Part shown: piece by piece, positions 47,750 to 57,205 of the stretch
How the letters are laid out: every line of letters starts with the position of its first letter
Position numbering within the stretch: the stretch's first letter is position 1
Assembly: GCF_001729785.1 (NCBI RefSeq)
Contig: NZ_CP017183.1
Location: 620,001 to 684,000, forward strand
Direction: 5' to 3'
Source: Enterobacter hormaechei subsp. xiangfangensis
GTDB lineage: Bacteria > Pseudomonadota > Gammaproteobacteria > Enterobacterales > Enterobacteriaceae
Length of the DNA: 64,000 nucleotides
Made by a program: the position numbers and the translations under genes
Notes under the pieces: generated by a model
Databases searched by the model: none
Told to the model about the DNA's origin: nothing
The model's input: only the letters and a program-made list of their open reading frames with translations

Positions 47750-49417
47750 TTATTTCGCAATACGCTTGTACTTAATACGCTTCGGCTCCAGCGCGTCTGC
47801 GCCCAGCGTGCGTTTCTTGTACTCTTCGTATTCGGTGAAGTTACCTTCGAAGAACTCCACCTTACCTTCGTCCTGGTAGTCCAGGATGTGGGTCGCGATA
47901 CGGTCCAGGAACCAGCGGTCGTGCGAGATAACCATCGCGCAGCCCGGGAACTCCAGCAGGGCGTTTTCCAGCGCGCGCAGGGTTTCGATGTCCAGGTCGT
48001 TGGTGGGTTCATCGAGCAGCAGAACGTTGCCGCCAACCTGGAGCAGTTTTGCCAGGTGCAGACGACCGCGCTCACCGCCGGACAGCTCGCCCACGCGTTT
48101 GCCCTGGTCGGTGCCCTTGAAGTTAAAGCGGCCAACATAGGCGCGGCTTGGCATCTCGGTATTGCCGATACGCATGATATCCAGACCGCCGGAGACTTCT
48201 TCCCACACGGTTTTGCTGTTGTCCATCGCGTCGCGGAACTGGTCAACGGAGGCCAGCTTCACGGTCTCACCCAGGGTGATAGAGCCGCTGTCAGGCTGTT
48301 CCTGACCAGACATCATGCGGAACAGGGTGGATTTACCCGCGCCGTTCGGACCGATGATGCCAACGATAGCGCCTTTCGGAACGGAGAAGGTCAGATCGTC
48401 GATCAGCACGCGGTCGCCGTAGGACTTACGCAGGTTAGTCACTTCAACCACTTTATCCCCCAGACGAGCTCCAGGTGGAATAAACAGTTCGTTGGTTTCG
48501 TTACGTTTCTGGTATTCGGTGTTGTTCAGCTCTTCGAAGCGTGCCAGACGGGCTTTGCCCTTAGACTGACGGCCTTTCGCGCCCTGACGCACCCACTCCA
48601 GCTCTTTCTCAATAGACTTACGGCGGGCGGCTTCCTGAGACGCTTCCTGCGCCAGACGCTGGTCTTTCTGCTCCAGCCAGGAGGAGTAGTTGCCTTCCCA
48701 CGGAATACCTTCGCCGCGGTCCAGCTCCAGGATCCAGCCCGCAACGTTGTCGAGGAAGTAACGGTCGTGGGTAATCGCTACCACGGTGCCTTCGAAGTCA
48801 TGCAGGAAGCGCTCCAGCCACGCCACGGATTCGGCATCCAGGTGGTTGGTCGGTTCGTCGAGCAGCAGCATGTCTGGTTTTTCCAGCAGCAGGCGGCACA
48901 GCGCCACGCGGCGGCGTTCACCACCGGACAGGTTTGCGATTTTCGCATCCCAGTCTGGCAGACGCAGGGCATCAGCCGCGCGCTCCAGCTGCACGTTCAG
49001 GTTGTGACCATCGTGCGCCTGGATAATTTCCTCATATTTGCCCTGCTGAGCGGCCAGTTTGTCGAAGTCCGCATCCGGCTCGGCGTATTTGGCATACACT
49101 TCATCCAGACCTTTCAGGGCGTTAACCACCTCGGATACCGCTTCTTCAACGGATTCACGCACGGTGTGCTCCGGGTTCAGCTGAGGTTCCTGCGGCAGGT
49201 AGCCGATCTTAATGCCAGGCTGCGGACGGGCTTCACCTTCGATGTCTGTATCGATGCCGGCCATGATGCGCAGCAGGGTGGACTTACCGGCACCGTTGAG
49301 ACCCAGAACACCGATTTTTGCGCCCGGGAAGAAGCTCAGCGAGATATTTTTAAGAATATGACGTTTCGGCGGGACAACTTTGCCGACACGATGCATGGTA
49401 TAAACGAATTGAGCCAC
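47750..49417 (-). CDS. ettA: Energy-dependent translational throttle EttA (ABC-F)
   Basis: Ribosome-bound ATPase that gates entry into the elongation cycle according to the ATP/ADP level. The 555 residues contain two ABC domains: Walker A GLNGAGKST and GPNGAGKST, signatures NLSGGERRR and ELSGGERGR, Walker B followed by LLDEPTNHLD and LLDEPTNDLD. The linker and arm between them are rich in Glu, Lys and Arg (SIEKELEWVRQGAKGRQSKGK in part). No membrane segment, as expected for ABC-F. The opposite-strand reading is a shadow. Confidence 0.97.
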   Translation of the reverse strand: MAQFVYTMHRVGKVVPPKRHILKNISLSFFPGAKIGVLGLNGAGKSTLLRIMAGIDTDIEGEARPQPGIKIGYLPQEPQLNPEHTVRESVEEAVSEVVNALKGLDEVYAKYAEPDADFDKLAAQQGKYEEIIQAHDGHNLNVQLERAADALRLPDWDAKIANLSGGERRRVALCRLLLEKPDMLLLDEPTNHLDAESVAWLERFLHDFEGTVVAITHDRYFLDNVAGWILELDRGEGIPWEGNYSSWLEQKDQRLAQEASQEAARRKSIEKELEWVRQGAKGRQSKGKARLARFEELNNTEYQKRNETNELFIPPGARLGDKVVEVTNLRKSYGDRVLIDDLTFSVPKGAIVGIIGPNGAGKSTLFRMMSGQEQPDSGSITLGETVKLASVDQFRDAMDNSKTVWEEVSGGLDIMRIGNTEMPSRAYVGRFNFKGTDQGKRVGELSGGERGRLHLAKLLQVGGNVLLLDEPTNDLDIETLRALENALLEFPGCAMVISHDRWFLDRIATHILDYQDEGKVEFFEGNFTEYEEYKKRTLGADALEPKRIKYKRIAK

Positions 49418-49643
49418 GTTGGACTTCGCCTCTTTTATCGTGATGAGAATGAATTTCAGCCTCGAAGTGTAGCCTTTTTCACGCCCTAATCCCAGCCAGG
49501 AACGTCGGGAGTGTTAAAACGCGCAAGAAAGGTAAAAAAGTGTCCATGACGTGGCGCGTTGTGGGATGCCTGGTTAGCATAAGTTGATGTAACTTTGACG
49601 TGGCAAGACGCTGCAACTGACGAAAAACAATGAGGAAGAGCTT

Positions 49644-51581
49644 GTGGAAAAAGCCAAACGGGTGGTCTGGCGTCTGCTGGCTGCCAGCGTATGCGTAATG
49701 GCGGTAAGCCAGGCGGTGCATGCCGATTCACTGGACGAACAACGTAGCCGCTATGCCCAGATTAAGCAGGCATGGGACAACAGGCAGATGGATACCGTGC
49801 AGGCGCTGATGCCGACGCTGAAGGATTATCCGCTGTATCCGTATCTGGAGTATCGCCAGATTACTGACGATCTGATGAATCAACCAACCGTCACCGTGAA
49901 CAACTTCATTCAGGCGAACCCGACCCTGCCGCCTGCGCGCACCCTGAAGTCCCGGTTCGTGAACGAGCTTGCCCGTCGCGAAGACTGGCGCGGCCTGCTG
50001 GCCTTCAGCCCGGACAAGCCGGGCGCGACGGAAGCGCAGTGTAATTACTATTACGCGAAATGGGCTACCGGCCAGCAGGAAGAAGCGTGGGCCGGCGCAA
50101 AAGAGCTGTGGCTGACGGGCAAAAGTCAGCCCAACGCCTGCGATCCGCTTTTCAGCGCCTGGCGCGCGTCGGGGCAGCAGGATCCGCTCTCCTACCTCGA
50201 ACGCATCCGCCTGGCTATGAAGGCCGGGAACACGCGGCTGGTCACCGTGCTGGCGGGGCAAATGCCGGCGGATTATCAGACAATTGCTTCTGCCGTTATC
50301 GGCCTGGCAAACGATCCGAACACCGTCCTGACGTTTGCGCGTACCACCGGCGCGACCGATTTTACCCGCCAGATGGCGGCGGTGGCCTTTGCCAGCGTGG
50401 CGCGTGATGATGTGGAAAACGCCAGGCTGATGATCCCGCAGCTGGTGCAGGCCCAGCAGCTTAATGACGATCAAACTCAGGAGCTGCGCGATATCGTGGC
50501 ATGGCGACTGATGGGAACAGATGTCACCGACGAACAGGCGCGCTGGCGTGATGATGCGGTGATGCGTTCAAACTCTGTCTCGCTGGTGGAGCGTCGCGTG
50601 CGCATGGCGCTGGGAACGGGCGATCGTCGTGGCCTCAATACCTGGCTGGCGCGTCTGCCGATGGATGCCAAAGAGAAAGATGAATGGCGTTACTGGCAGG
50701 CAGACCTGCTGCTGGAACGTGGTCGTGACGATGAAGCCAAAGAGATCCTCCACTCCCTGATGCAGCAGCGCGGATTCTACCCGATGGCGGCGGCGCAGCG
50801 TCTGGGCGAGGAGTACACCCTGAAGATCGACAAAGCGCCAGCCAACGCGAACCCGGCGCTGACGCAGGGGCCGGAAATGGCGCGCGTGCGCGAGCTGATG
50901 TACTGGAATCTGGATAATACCGCGCGCAGCGAATGGGCGAATCTGGTCACCAGCCGTACCACTGAAGAGAAAGCGCAGCTTGCCCGCTATGCGTTTGATA
51001 ATCGCTGGTGGGATCTGAGCGTGCAGGCGACGATCGCCGGCAAACTGTGGGATCATCTCGAAGAGCGTTTCCCGCTGGCTTATAAGGATCTGTTCGATCG
51101 CTACACCAGCGGCAAAGATATTCCGCAAAGCTACGCGATGGCCATTGCCCGTCAGGAGAGCGCCTGGAACCCGAAAGTGCGTTCACCAGTGGGTGCCAGC
51201 GGCCTGATGCAGATTATGCCGGGCACCGCGACGCACACGGTGAAGATGTTTAATATTCCAGGCTACAGCAGCCCGTCCCAGCTGCTGGATCCGGAGACCA
51301 ACATCAACATCGGTACCAGCTACTTGCAGTACGTCTATCAGCAGTTCGGTAATAACCGTATCTTCGCGTCAGCGGCGTACAACGCCGGGCCAGGCCGCGT
51401 GCGGACATGGCTTGGTAACAGCGCAGGGCGTATCGACGCCGTGGCGTTTGTCGAGAGCATTCCGTTCTCGGAAACGCGCGGCTATGTGAAGAACGTGCTG
51501 GCCTATGACGCCTACTATCGCTACTTCATGGGGCAGAAAGATACCCTGATGAGCGATGCCGAGTGGCAGAGACGTTACTGA
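49644..51581 (+). CDS. slt: Soluble lytic murein transglycosylase Slt (Slt70)
   Basis: Periplasmic enzyme that cleaves peptidoglycan glycan strands to 1,6-anhydromuropeptides. The 645 residues start with a signal peptide cut after [14 protein letters not shown], then a long helical superhelix, then the lysozyme-like domain with catalytic E505 (E478 of the mature chain) in [13 protein letters not shown], followed by [16 protein letters not shown] and [10 protein letters not shown]. The start is a GTG behind AGGAAG. Confidence 0.97.
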   Translation: MEKAKRVVWRLLAASVCVMAVSQAVHADSLDEQRSRYAQIKQAWDNRQMDTVQALMPTLKDYPLYPYLEYRQITDDLMNQPTVTVNNFIQANPTLPPARTLKSRFVNELARREDWRGLLAFSPDKPGATEAQCNYYYAKWATGQQEEAWAGAKELWLTGKSQPNACDPLFSAWRASGQQDPLSYLERIRLAMKAGNTRLVTVLAGQMPADYQTIASAVIGLANDPNTVLTFARTTGATDFTRQMAAVAFASVARDDVENARLMIPQLVQAQQLNDDQTQELRDIVAWRLMGTDVTDEQARWRDDAVMRSNSVSLVERRVRMALGTGDRRGLNTWLARLPMDAKEKDEWRYWQADLLLERGRDDEAKEILHSLMQQRGFYPMAAAQRLGEEYTLKIDKAPANANPALTQGPEMARVRELMYWNLDNTARSEWANLVTSRTTEEKAQLARYAFDNRWWDLSVQATIAGKLWDHLEERFPLAYKDLFDRYTSGKDIPQSYAMAIARQESAWNPKVRSPVGASGLMQIMPGTATHTVKMFNIPGYSSPSQLLDPETNINIGTSYLQYVYQQFGNNRIFASAAYNAGPGRVRTWLGNSAGRIDAVAFVESIPFSETRGYVKNVLAYDAYYRYFMGQKDTLMSDAEWQRRY

Positions 51582-51603
51582 TCGGCGCGGGTTGTGTTAT
51601 GCT

Positions 51604-51621
51604 GTACTCGCTAATGAGTAC
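51604..51621. promoter_or_regulatory. TrpR operator of trpR
   Basis: GTACTCGCTAATGAGTAC, with GTACTC/GAGTAC arms, lies 16 bases before the trpR ATG and matches the operator type seen at trpR, aroH and trp in E. coli, supporting autoregulation by TrpR-tryptophan. Confidence 0.85.
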
Positions 51622-51636
51622 AAGAGGCAGCATAAC

Positions 51637-51966
51637 ATGACCCAGCATTCCCCGTATTCCTCGGCCATGGCCGAACAGCGTCATCAGGAGTGGCTTCGTT
51701 TTGTGGAGTTGCTCCGCCAGTCTTACGACAAAGATCTGCATTTACCGTTGCTACAGCTGATGCTGACGCCCGATGAACGTGAAGCGCTGGGCACGCGGGT
51801 ACGCATTATTGAGGAACTGCTGCGCGGCGAAATGAGCCAGCGCGAGCTGAAAAACGAGCTGGGCGCGGGCATCGCGACCATTACCCGTGGTTCAAACAGC
51901 CTGAAGTCGGCGCCGGTTGAACTGCGTCAGTGGCTGGAAGCGGTATTGCTGAAAAACGCCGGATGA
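51637..51966 (+). CDS. trpR: Trp operon repressor TrpR
   Basis: All-helical tryptophan-dependent repressor of trp, aroH, mtr and its own gene. The 109 residues contain helix-turn-helix [24 protein letters not shown] (in pieces near 67-90) and the tryptophan pocket residues in [15 protein letters not shown] longer frame starts inside slt, but ATG 51637 follows AAGAGGCAG and gives the usual [16 protein letters not shown]. Confidence 0.97.
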   Translation: MTQHSPYSSAMAEQRHQEWLRFVELLRQSYDKDLHLPLLQLMLTPDEREALGTRVRIIEELLRGEMSQRELKNELGAGIATITRGSNSLKSAPVELRQWLEAVLLKNAG

Positions 51967-51990
51967 CGGCTTCGCCTTATCCGGCCTACA
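51957..51990. repeat. REP element between trpR and yjjX
   Basis: ACGCCGGATGACGGCTTCGCC...TATCCGGCCTACA, a single REP overlapping the last codons of trpR and ending just before the yjjX stop, between convergent genes. Confidence 0.85.
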
Positions 51991-51993
51991 GAC

Positions 51994-52509
51994 TTAACGA
52001 TAAATCGCGTTATGGAACGGACTTAACGCCAGAATAACGGCCTGGTGGTAAACGCTCGAACGGGTGAGCTTGCCCGCGGTAAAGACGCCAATCGCCCCCT
52101 CTTTACGACCAATCTCATCAATGCCGGTATAGTGCGACATTACCGGCCCCAGCGCCTCACCCGCGCGGACTTTCTCCAGTATGACCTCCGGCAGCGGCAG
52201 CGTGGCAGAACGCGCTTCGCCGCGCTGCTCGCGGCTTTCGATGACAACCCAGCTGAAGGTCGCTCCTTCGTCGATACCAGCTTCAATCGCGACCCAGAAG
52301 TCAGCGTCTGGCGCGGCGGCTTTTGCATTCGCCACGCGATTTCGTGCGCCAGCGCGTGTTTCCTCGCTGCCAAACGGCTGTTCCGGCACACCGCTCTCGA
52401 CGCCGACGGCGTCAATATGGCAGGATCCTTCGCCAAAGATCTCTTCAAATGCCCTTAGAATTGCCTGAATTTTGGCAGGATTGGTGGTAGCAGAGACAAC
52501 ATGGTGCAT
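51994..52509 (-). CDS. yjjX: Inosine/xanthosine triphosphatase YjjX
   Basis: Removes non-canonical purine triphosphates (ITP, XTP) from the pool. The 171 residues are of normal length; landmarks are [11 protein letters not shown] near the start, [24 protein letters not shown], and the metal Glu/Asp in [11 protein letters not shown]. Divergent from gpmB with 48 bases between starts. Confidence 0.93.
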   Translation of the reverse strand: MHHVVSATTNPAKIQAILRAFEEIFGEGSCHIDAVGVESGVPEQPFGSEETRAGARNRVANAKAAAPDADFWVAIEAGIDEGATFSWVVIESREQRGEARSATLPLPEVILEKVRAGEALGPVMSHYTGIDEIGRKEGAIGVFTAGKLTRSSVYHQAVILALSPFHNAIYR

Positions 52510-52557
52510 AATTAAGCTCGATTTAAAAAATTCATCGCAGTATAACGGAAAAAAAGC

Positions 52558-53205
52558 ATGTTACAGGTATACCTTGTTCGCCACGGTGAAACGCAGTGGA
52601 ACGCCGAGCGACGTATTCAAGGCCAGTCAGACAGTCCTCTCACCGACAAAGGTGTGCAGCAAGCGTGGCAGGTGGCGGAGCGCGCCAGAACGCTGGGCAT
52701 CACTCACGTCATCTCCAGTGATTTAGGCCGCACACAGCAGACAGCACGCATCATCGCCGATGCCTGTGGCTGCGACGTGACCCTCGAACCGCGTCTGCGC
52801 GAGCTGGATATGGGCGTGCTGGAAAAACGTCCTATCGATACGCTGACGGAAACCGAAGAAGGCTGGCGCCGCACGCTGGTGAACGGCACTGAAGATGGTC
52901 GCATCCCTGAGGGTGAATCCATGCAGGAGCTGAGCGTGCGCATGCATGCCGCGCTGGCCGAGTGCCTGAAACTCCCGGCAGGTAGCCGACCGCTGCTGGT
53001 GAGCCACGGTATCGCGCTGGGTTGTCTGGTGAGCACCATTCTGGGACTGCCGGCTTACGCCGAACGCCGTTTGCGTCTGCGCAACTGTTCCATTTCCCGT
53101 ATCGACTATCAGGAAAGTGCCTGGCTGGCATCGGGGTGGGTGGTTGAGATGGCAGGGGACATTTCGCATCTTGATGCCCCTGCACTGGACGAATTGCAGC
53201 GTTAA
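52558..53205 (+). CDS. gpmB: Phosphoglycerate mutase-family phosphatase GpmB
   Basis: Histidine phosphatase family protein of 215 residues. The phospho-histidine motif is [10 protein letters not shown] near 7-16, with the second catalytic histidine in [10 protein letters not shown]. Despite its name the E. coli protein has little mutase activity and acts as a phosphatase of uncertain substrate. Its stop overlaps the convergent rob stop by 4 bases. Confidence 0.93.
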   Translation: MLQVYLVRHGETQWNAERRIQGQSDSPLTDKGVQQAWQVAERARTLGITHVISSDLGRTQQTARIIADACGCDVTLEPRLRELDMGVLEKRPIDTLTETEEGWRRTLVNGTEDGRIPEGESMQELSVRMHAALAECLKLPAGSRPLLVSHGIALGCLVSTILGLPAYAERRLRLRNCSISRIDYQESAWLASGWVVEMAGDISHLDAPALDELQR

Positions 53206-54071
53206 CGACGTACCGGAATCAGGAATTCCATACGCAGATTGATAGGGCCTTCTTCCGGTTTAGCATCTTGCGCCGGATAGTAGCGCTCAATGTCCTGACC
53301 TTTACGGCGATTCAGATTCAGCATCGGCATGCAGGTCCCGTAAACGGTCAGGATGAACTCCTGAACGCCCGTTCCTAAACCTTCGTATGAGAACATCACA
53401 TACTCGCCGCCTTCCAGCACGACAGGCTTCGAGCCATGAATGTAACCGTTCGCCATATCAGGCGTCAGCGCCGTGGTATAGAACACCTCCTGCTCGTCAT
53501 CTTTTTCCTGGCTTGGATGCGTTTCGTTCAAACCATACAGAATCGGCGGGATCGCCGGAGCATGGCTTAAAAATTCGCGCCAGAACTGAACGCGCATCTG
53601 ATGGCGGAACTCGGAGATCTGCTCAAGGGAACAGGAGTAGCTCTGCGTGGTGCCGACCAGGTGCGTTTCTGGCAGGGTGATGATTTCATATTTTGGCATC
53701 GCAAACTCGCCCAGACGCAGCGGCGGACGCATACCAAAGGAGCTCCAGTCCGGCGAGCGGCGATAAAGCGCTGGCGTTAACGAGAACTGCTTTTTAAAGG
53801 CGCGGGTGAAAGTTTGCTGTGAATCGAAACGATATTGCAGGGCAATATCAAGGATTGGTCGCGCGGTCAGGCGCAACGCAACAGCAGACTTTGATAAACG
53901 ACGTGCGCGAATATAGGCACCGATAGCATGACCGGTGACATCCTTGAACATCCTTTGCAGATGCCACTTGGAATAGCCTGCTTTTGCCGCCACATTATCC
54001 AGTGACAATGGCTGGTCGAGATGACCTTCCAGCCAGGTGAGCAGGTCGCGAATAATTCCAGCCTGATCCAT
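53202..54071 (-). CDS. rob: AraC-family regulator Rob
   Basis: Right-origin-binding protein; activates mar/sox-type resistance genes including acrAB, and is turned on by bile salts and fatty acids. The 289 residues have an N-terminal pair of helix-turn-helix motifs (LDNVAAKAGYSKWHLQRMFK and ILDIALQYRFDSQQTFTRAFK near 20-110) and a C-terminal GyrI-like effector domain that keeps the inducer in check. Monocistronic. Confidence 0.96.
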   Translation of the reverse strand: MDQAGIIRDLLTWLEGHLDQPLSLDNVAAKAGYSKWHLQRMFKDVTGHAIGAYIRARRLSKSAVALRLTARPILDIALQYRFDSQQTFTRAFKKQFSLTPALYRRSPDWSSFGMRPPLRLGEFAMPKYEIITLPETHLVGTTQSYSCSLEQISEFRHQMRVQFWREFLSHAPAIPPILYGLNETHPSQEKDDEQEVFYTTALTPDMANGYIHGSKPVVLEGGEYVMFSYEGLGTGVQEFILTVYGTCMPMLNLNRRKGQDIERYYPAQDAKPEEGPINLRMEFLIPVRR

Positions 54072-54286
54072 ATACTATCCTCATCCTTAAAACTGCCGCA
54101 GGTGCCTGTTTACAGGTTAGCGGATAATAGCATTTTTTGACGTTTTAGCATTCAGTGTTTTTTTTGCGCATAAATGCTTTTTATGGTGATTTATGTGCGG
54201 ATATATTCTAATCCTGTGATCTTGCTACATTTTTATCTAACCTGTTGAATAATCGCTCAGCGTAATTTTTTATGAATGGTAACAAT

Positions 54287-54757
54287 ATGAAATACAAGGT
54301 TTTAGTCTTTGCAGCACTGGCGCTGATGGCAGGGCGCGTGGCGCAGGCGGAGCAAATTGGCTCCGTGGATACCGTGTTTAAAATGTTTGGGCCGGACCAC
54401 AAAATTGTGGTGGAGGCGTTTGACGATCCGGACGTTAAAAACGTCACCTGCTATGTCAGCCGGGCGAAGACCGGCGGGATTAAAGGCGGCCTGGGGCTGG
54501 CTGAAGACACGTCTGACGCGGCCATCTCCTGCCAGCAGGTTGGACCGGTGGAATTGAGTGACAAAATTAAAAACGGCAAAGCGCAGGGCGACGTTGTATT
54601 CCAGAAACGGACCTCGCTGGTGTTCAAAAAGCTACAGGTGGTCCGTTTTTATGATGCGAAGCGTAACACCCTGGCTTATCTGGCCTACTCGGACAAAGTC
54701 GTGGAAGGCTCACCGAAAAACGCGATTAGCGCGGTGCCGATTATGCCGTGGCATTAA
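54287..54757 (+). CDS. creA: CreA family periplasmic protein
   Basis: 156 residues of unknown function with a signal peptide ending [16 protein letters not shown]. Cysteines in [10 protein letters not shown] and AISCQQVG could pair. The body is very close to E. coli CreA ([25 protein letters not shown]). The ATG at 54287 was chosen over one 15 bases upstream. The creB, creC and creD genes that follow in E. coli K-12 are absent; a terminator and arcA come next. Confidence 0.93.
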   Translation: MKYKVLVFAALALMAGRVAQAEQIGSVDTVFKMFGPDHKIVVEAFDDPDVKNVTCYVSRAKTGGIKGGLGLAEDTSDAAISCQQVGPVELSDKIKNGKAQGDVVFQKRTSLVFKKLQVVRFYDAKRNTLAYLAYSDKVVEGSPKNAISAVPIMPWH

Positions 54758-54765
54758 TAAAAAAA

Positions 54766-54785
54766 AACGGCGCAAATGCGCCGTT
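54766..54785. terminator. Bidirectional terminator between creA and arcA
   Basis: AACGGCGCA-AA-TGCGCCGTT, with an A-run on the left and TTCTTTA on the right, ends both convergent genes. Confidence 0.92.
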
Positions 54786-54806
54786 CTTTACTGCGTGATG
54801 TGAGGA

Positions 54807-55523
54807 TTACTCCTGGAGGTCACCGCAGAAACGATAGCCTTCACCATGGATCGTGGCGATGATTTCCGGCGTATCAGGCGTAGATTCGAAATGTTTACGA
54901 ATACGACGGATGGTTACGTCAACGGTACGATCGTGTGGCTTCAACTCACGACCGGTCATTTTCTTCAGCAGTTCTGCACGAGACTGAATCTTGCCCGGGT
55001 TCTCGCAGAAGTGCAGCATCGCGCGGAATTCACTGCGCGGCAGTTTGTACTGCTCACCGTTCGGGCTAATCAGCGAACGGCTGTTGATATCAAGTTCCCA
55101 GCCGTTGAATTTGTAGCTGTCGACGCTACGACGCTCTTCACTGACCGTACCCAGATTCATGGTGCGGGACAGCAGGTTGCGTGCACGAATGGTTAACTCG
55201 CGAGGGTTGAACGGCTTGGTGATGTAGTCATCCGCGCCGATTTCCAGACCAAGAATTTTATCAACCTCGTTGTCACGGCCTGTCAGGAACATCAACGCGA
55301 CGTTCGCCTGTTCACGCAGTTCGCGCGCCAGAAGAAGCCCGTTTTTGCCCGGCAGGTTGATATCCATAATCACCAGGTTGATATCATTTTCAGAAAGGAT
55401 CTGATGCATCTCTGCGCCATCGGTCGCTTCAAAGACATCGTAGCCTTCTGCTTCGAAAATGCTCTTTAACGTGTTGCGTGTTACCAACTCGTCTTCAACG
55501 ATAAGAATGTGCGGGGTCTGCAT
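54807..55523 (-). CDS. arcA: Aerobic respiration response regulator ArcA
   Basis: OmpR-family response regulator phosphorylated by ArcB under low oxygen; it represses respiratory and TCA genes. The 238 residues have a receiver with acidic pocket EDE (10-12), phospho-acceptor D54 in [10 protein letters not shown] and lysine in DYITKPFN, then a winged helix with [16 protein letters not shown] and [12 protein letters not shown]. It has a long leader of about 240 bases and a good FNR site upstream (55801). Confidence 0.97.
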   Translation of the reverse strand: MQTPHILIVEDELVTRNTLKSIFEAEGYDVFEATDGAEMHQILSENDINLVIMDINLPGKNGLLLARELREQANVALMFLTGRDNEVDKILGLEIGADDYITKPFNPRELTIRARNLLSRTMNLGTVSEERRSVDSYKFNGWELDINSRSLISPNGEQYKLPRSEFRAMLHFCENPGKIQSRAELLKKMTGRELKPHDRTVDVTIRRIRKHFESTPDTPEIIATIHGEGYRFCGDLQE

Positions 55524-55618
55524 GTTTGCTACCTAAATTGCCAACTAAATCGAAACAGGAAGTACAAAAGTCCCTGACCTGCCTGATGCATGTCGCAAAT
55601 TAACATGATCGGCTTAAC

Positions 55619-55759
55619 GTGACTAAAGTACGTAATTGCGTTCTTGATGCACTTTCCATCAACGTCAACAACATCATTAGCTTGGTCGTGGGTACTTTCC
55701 CTTTGGACCCGACAGTGTCAAAAACGGCTGTCATCCTAACCATTTTAACAGCAACATAA
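55619..55759 (+). CDS. yjjY: Small protein YjjY
   Basis: A 46-codon frame starting GTG (MTKVRNCVLDALSINVNNII..., ending TILTAT) and opposite in direction to arcA. It is nearly the same as E. coli YjjY; conservation of the frame, with the GTG start and length, supports it as a gene. It is moderately hydrophobic and its function is unknown. No strong ribosome binding site is visible, and it lies within the arcA leader on the other strand, so part of the conservation may be due to arcA regulation. Confidence 0.6.
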   Translation: MTKVRNCVLDALSINVNNIISLVVGTFPLDPTVSKTAVILTILTAT

Positions 55760-56158
55760 CAGGCTAAGTGACACCGGACACCCAATAAAACTACGCTTCG
55801 TTGACATATATCAAGTTCAATTGTAGCACGTTAACAGTTTGATGAAATCATCGTAGCTGAATGCTAGCCTTTGTCACAATTTTTCAATAAACCAACTAGT
55901 TGCGGACATTGATTGATAAACGGTACGAATCCAATCAGAAAAGAGTATTCATATGGTCATTATCATTACAAAACATAAGGATAATGGTCTTCTGTTAACA
56001 TTCTAACTGATTGTTCAGCCACAAAATAGTTTAGCTTTTTTTAATTGTTATGAAACGCTATTTCGGTGATTTGTGTTGCAAAAATGTAAATTCGTGCTGC
56101 GTAATATGTTGAACTGAATCACATTTTTACCTGCTAACTGATTAAAAAGAGAGCGTAA
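55760..56158. other. Long AT-rich gap between yjjY and yjtD
   Basis: About 400 bases without a gene. It holds the FNR-like box at 55801, probable arcA promoters reading left, and a probable yjtD promoter near its right end. Composition is clearly more AT-rich than the flanks. I saw no repeat, small gene or RNA fold that I could defend. Confidence 0.5.
55801..55814. promoter_or_regulatory. FNR box upstream of arcA
   Basis: TTGAC-ATAT-ATCAA matches the FNR consensus TTGAT-N4-ATCAA at 9 of 10 fixed positions. Its centre at 55807.5 would place a -41.5 activated start near 55766 reading toward arcA, in line with FNR activation of arcA in E. coli. Confidence 0.7.
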
Positions 56159-56845
56159 ATGCATCTGTCGATTGTGCTGGTGGCACCAGCAAGAGCTGAA
56201 AATATTGGCGCTGCGGCGCGTGCCATGAAGACTATGGGTTTTACCGATTTGCGTATTGTGGACAGCACGGCGCATCTGGAGCCTGCTGCGCGCTGGGTGG
56301 CGCACGGTTCGGGTGATATTCTCGATAATATAACCACTTACGCTACGCTCGCCGACGCACTCCACGATATTTCATTTACCGTCGCGACGACCGCGCGCAG
56401 CCGGGCGAAGTTTCACTATTACGCCACGCCTGCTGAACTGGTGCCGATGCTGGAAGAGAAAAGCCAGTGGCTGGAGAAAGCCGCGCTGGTGTTTGGGCGA
56501 GAAGATTCCGGGCTGACTAACGAAGAGCTGGCGCTGGCTGACGTGCTGACGGGCGCGCCGATGGTGGCGGATTATCCGTCACTCAATCTGGGGCAGGCGG
56601 TGATGGTCTATTGCTATCAATTAGCATCCTTAATACAAATTTCTCAGCCACCGGTGACAGTTTCGGATGAAAACCAGCTGGCGGCACTGCGTGTTCGTGC
56701 AGATAAGCTTCTTGCGCAGTTGGGCGTCGCTGACGACCAAAAAATGGTGGACTGGTTACAGCAGCGCCTGGGGCGTCTTGAACAGCGCGACACGGCAATG
56801 CTGCACCGATTGCTTCATGATATTGAAAAAAAATTAGCGGAGTAA
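56159..56845 (+). CDS. yjtD: SpoU/TrmH-family RNA methyltransferase YjtD
   Basis: Predicted 2'-O-ribose methyltransferase of the SPOUT class, 228 residues, known as YjtD or LasT in E. coli. The knotted-fold motifs are LVAPARAENIGAAARAMKTMGF (motif 1 in pieces), ALVFGREDSGLTNEEL (motif 2) and YPSLNLGQAVMVYCYQ (motif 3). TrmJ is the nearest characterised relative. The RNA target is unknown. Sits between arcA and the thr operon as in E. coli. Confidence 0.9.
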   Translation: MHLSIVLVAPARAENIGAAARAMKTMGFTDLRIVDSTAHLEPAARWVAHGSGDILDNITTYATLADALHDISFTVATTARSRAKFHYYATPAELVPMLEEKSQWLEKAALVFGREDSGLTNEELALADVLTGAPMVADYPSLNLGQAVMVYCYQLASLIQISQPPVTVSDENQLAALRVRADKLLAQLGVADDQKMVDWLQQRLGRLEQRDTAMLHRLLHDIEKKLAE

Positions 56846-57056
56846 AATAGTGCCATAGGTTTTTATTATGGCCGATCCTGCTGATGTCTGGGGTTGCAAC
56901 TGGGGTATTCCGATGAAAATAAATCTGCGCGCAGCGGGACGTGAGAATGTCCCGAATTGTGATCGAATTAAAAATTCATTGACTTAAGGGGCTCGATCCT
57001 TTAACCCTAAAAGAATAGAGCACAGACAGATAATAATGACAGAGTACACAACATCC

Positions 57057-57125
57057 ATGAAACGCATCAGCATCACCACCATTACTACAACCATCATCAT
57101 TACCACAGGTAACGATGCGGGCTGA
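57057..57125 (+). CDS. thrL: thr operon leader peptide ThrL
   Basis: 22 codons reading MKRISITTITTTIIITTGND...G. Seven Thr and six Ile codons make the ribosome stall when either charged tRNA is short, which lets thrABC be transcribed. It ends 20 bases before the attenuator stem. Confidence 0.95.
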   Translation: MKRISITTITTTIIITTGNDAG

Positions 57126-57144
57126 CGCGTACAGGAAAAACAGA

Positions 57145-57180
57145 AAAAAGCCCGCACCTGAACAGTGCGGGCTTTTTTTT
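57145..57180 (+). terminator. thr attenuator
   Basis: GCCCGCAC-CTGAACA-GTGCGGGC followed by eight T, with an A-run before the stem. Together with the leader peptide this is the classical attenuator, 26 bases before thrA. Confidence 0.95.
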
Positions 57181-57205
57181 CGGCTAAAGGAAATGAGGTA
57201 GAACC

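Noticed and set aside
47744..49489. Plus-strand reading of 581 codons across ettA
   Set aside because: Mirror frame of an intact ABC-F protein with all motifs; composition is typical of antisense shadows.
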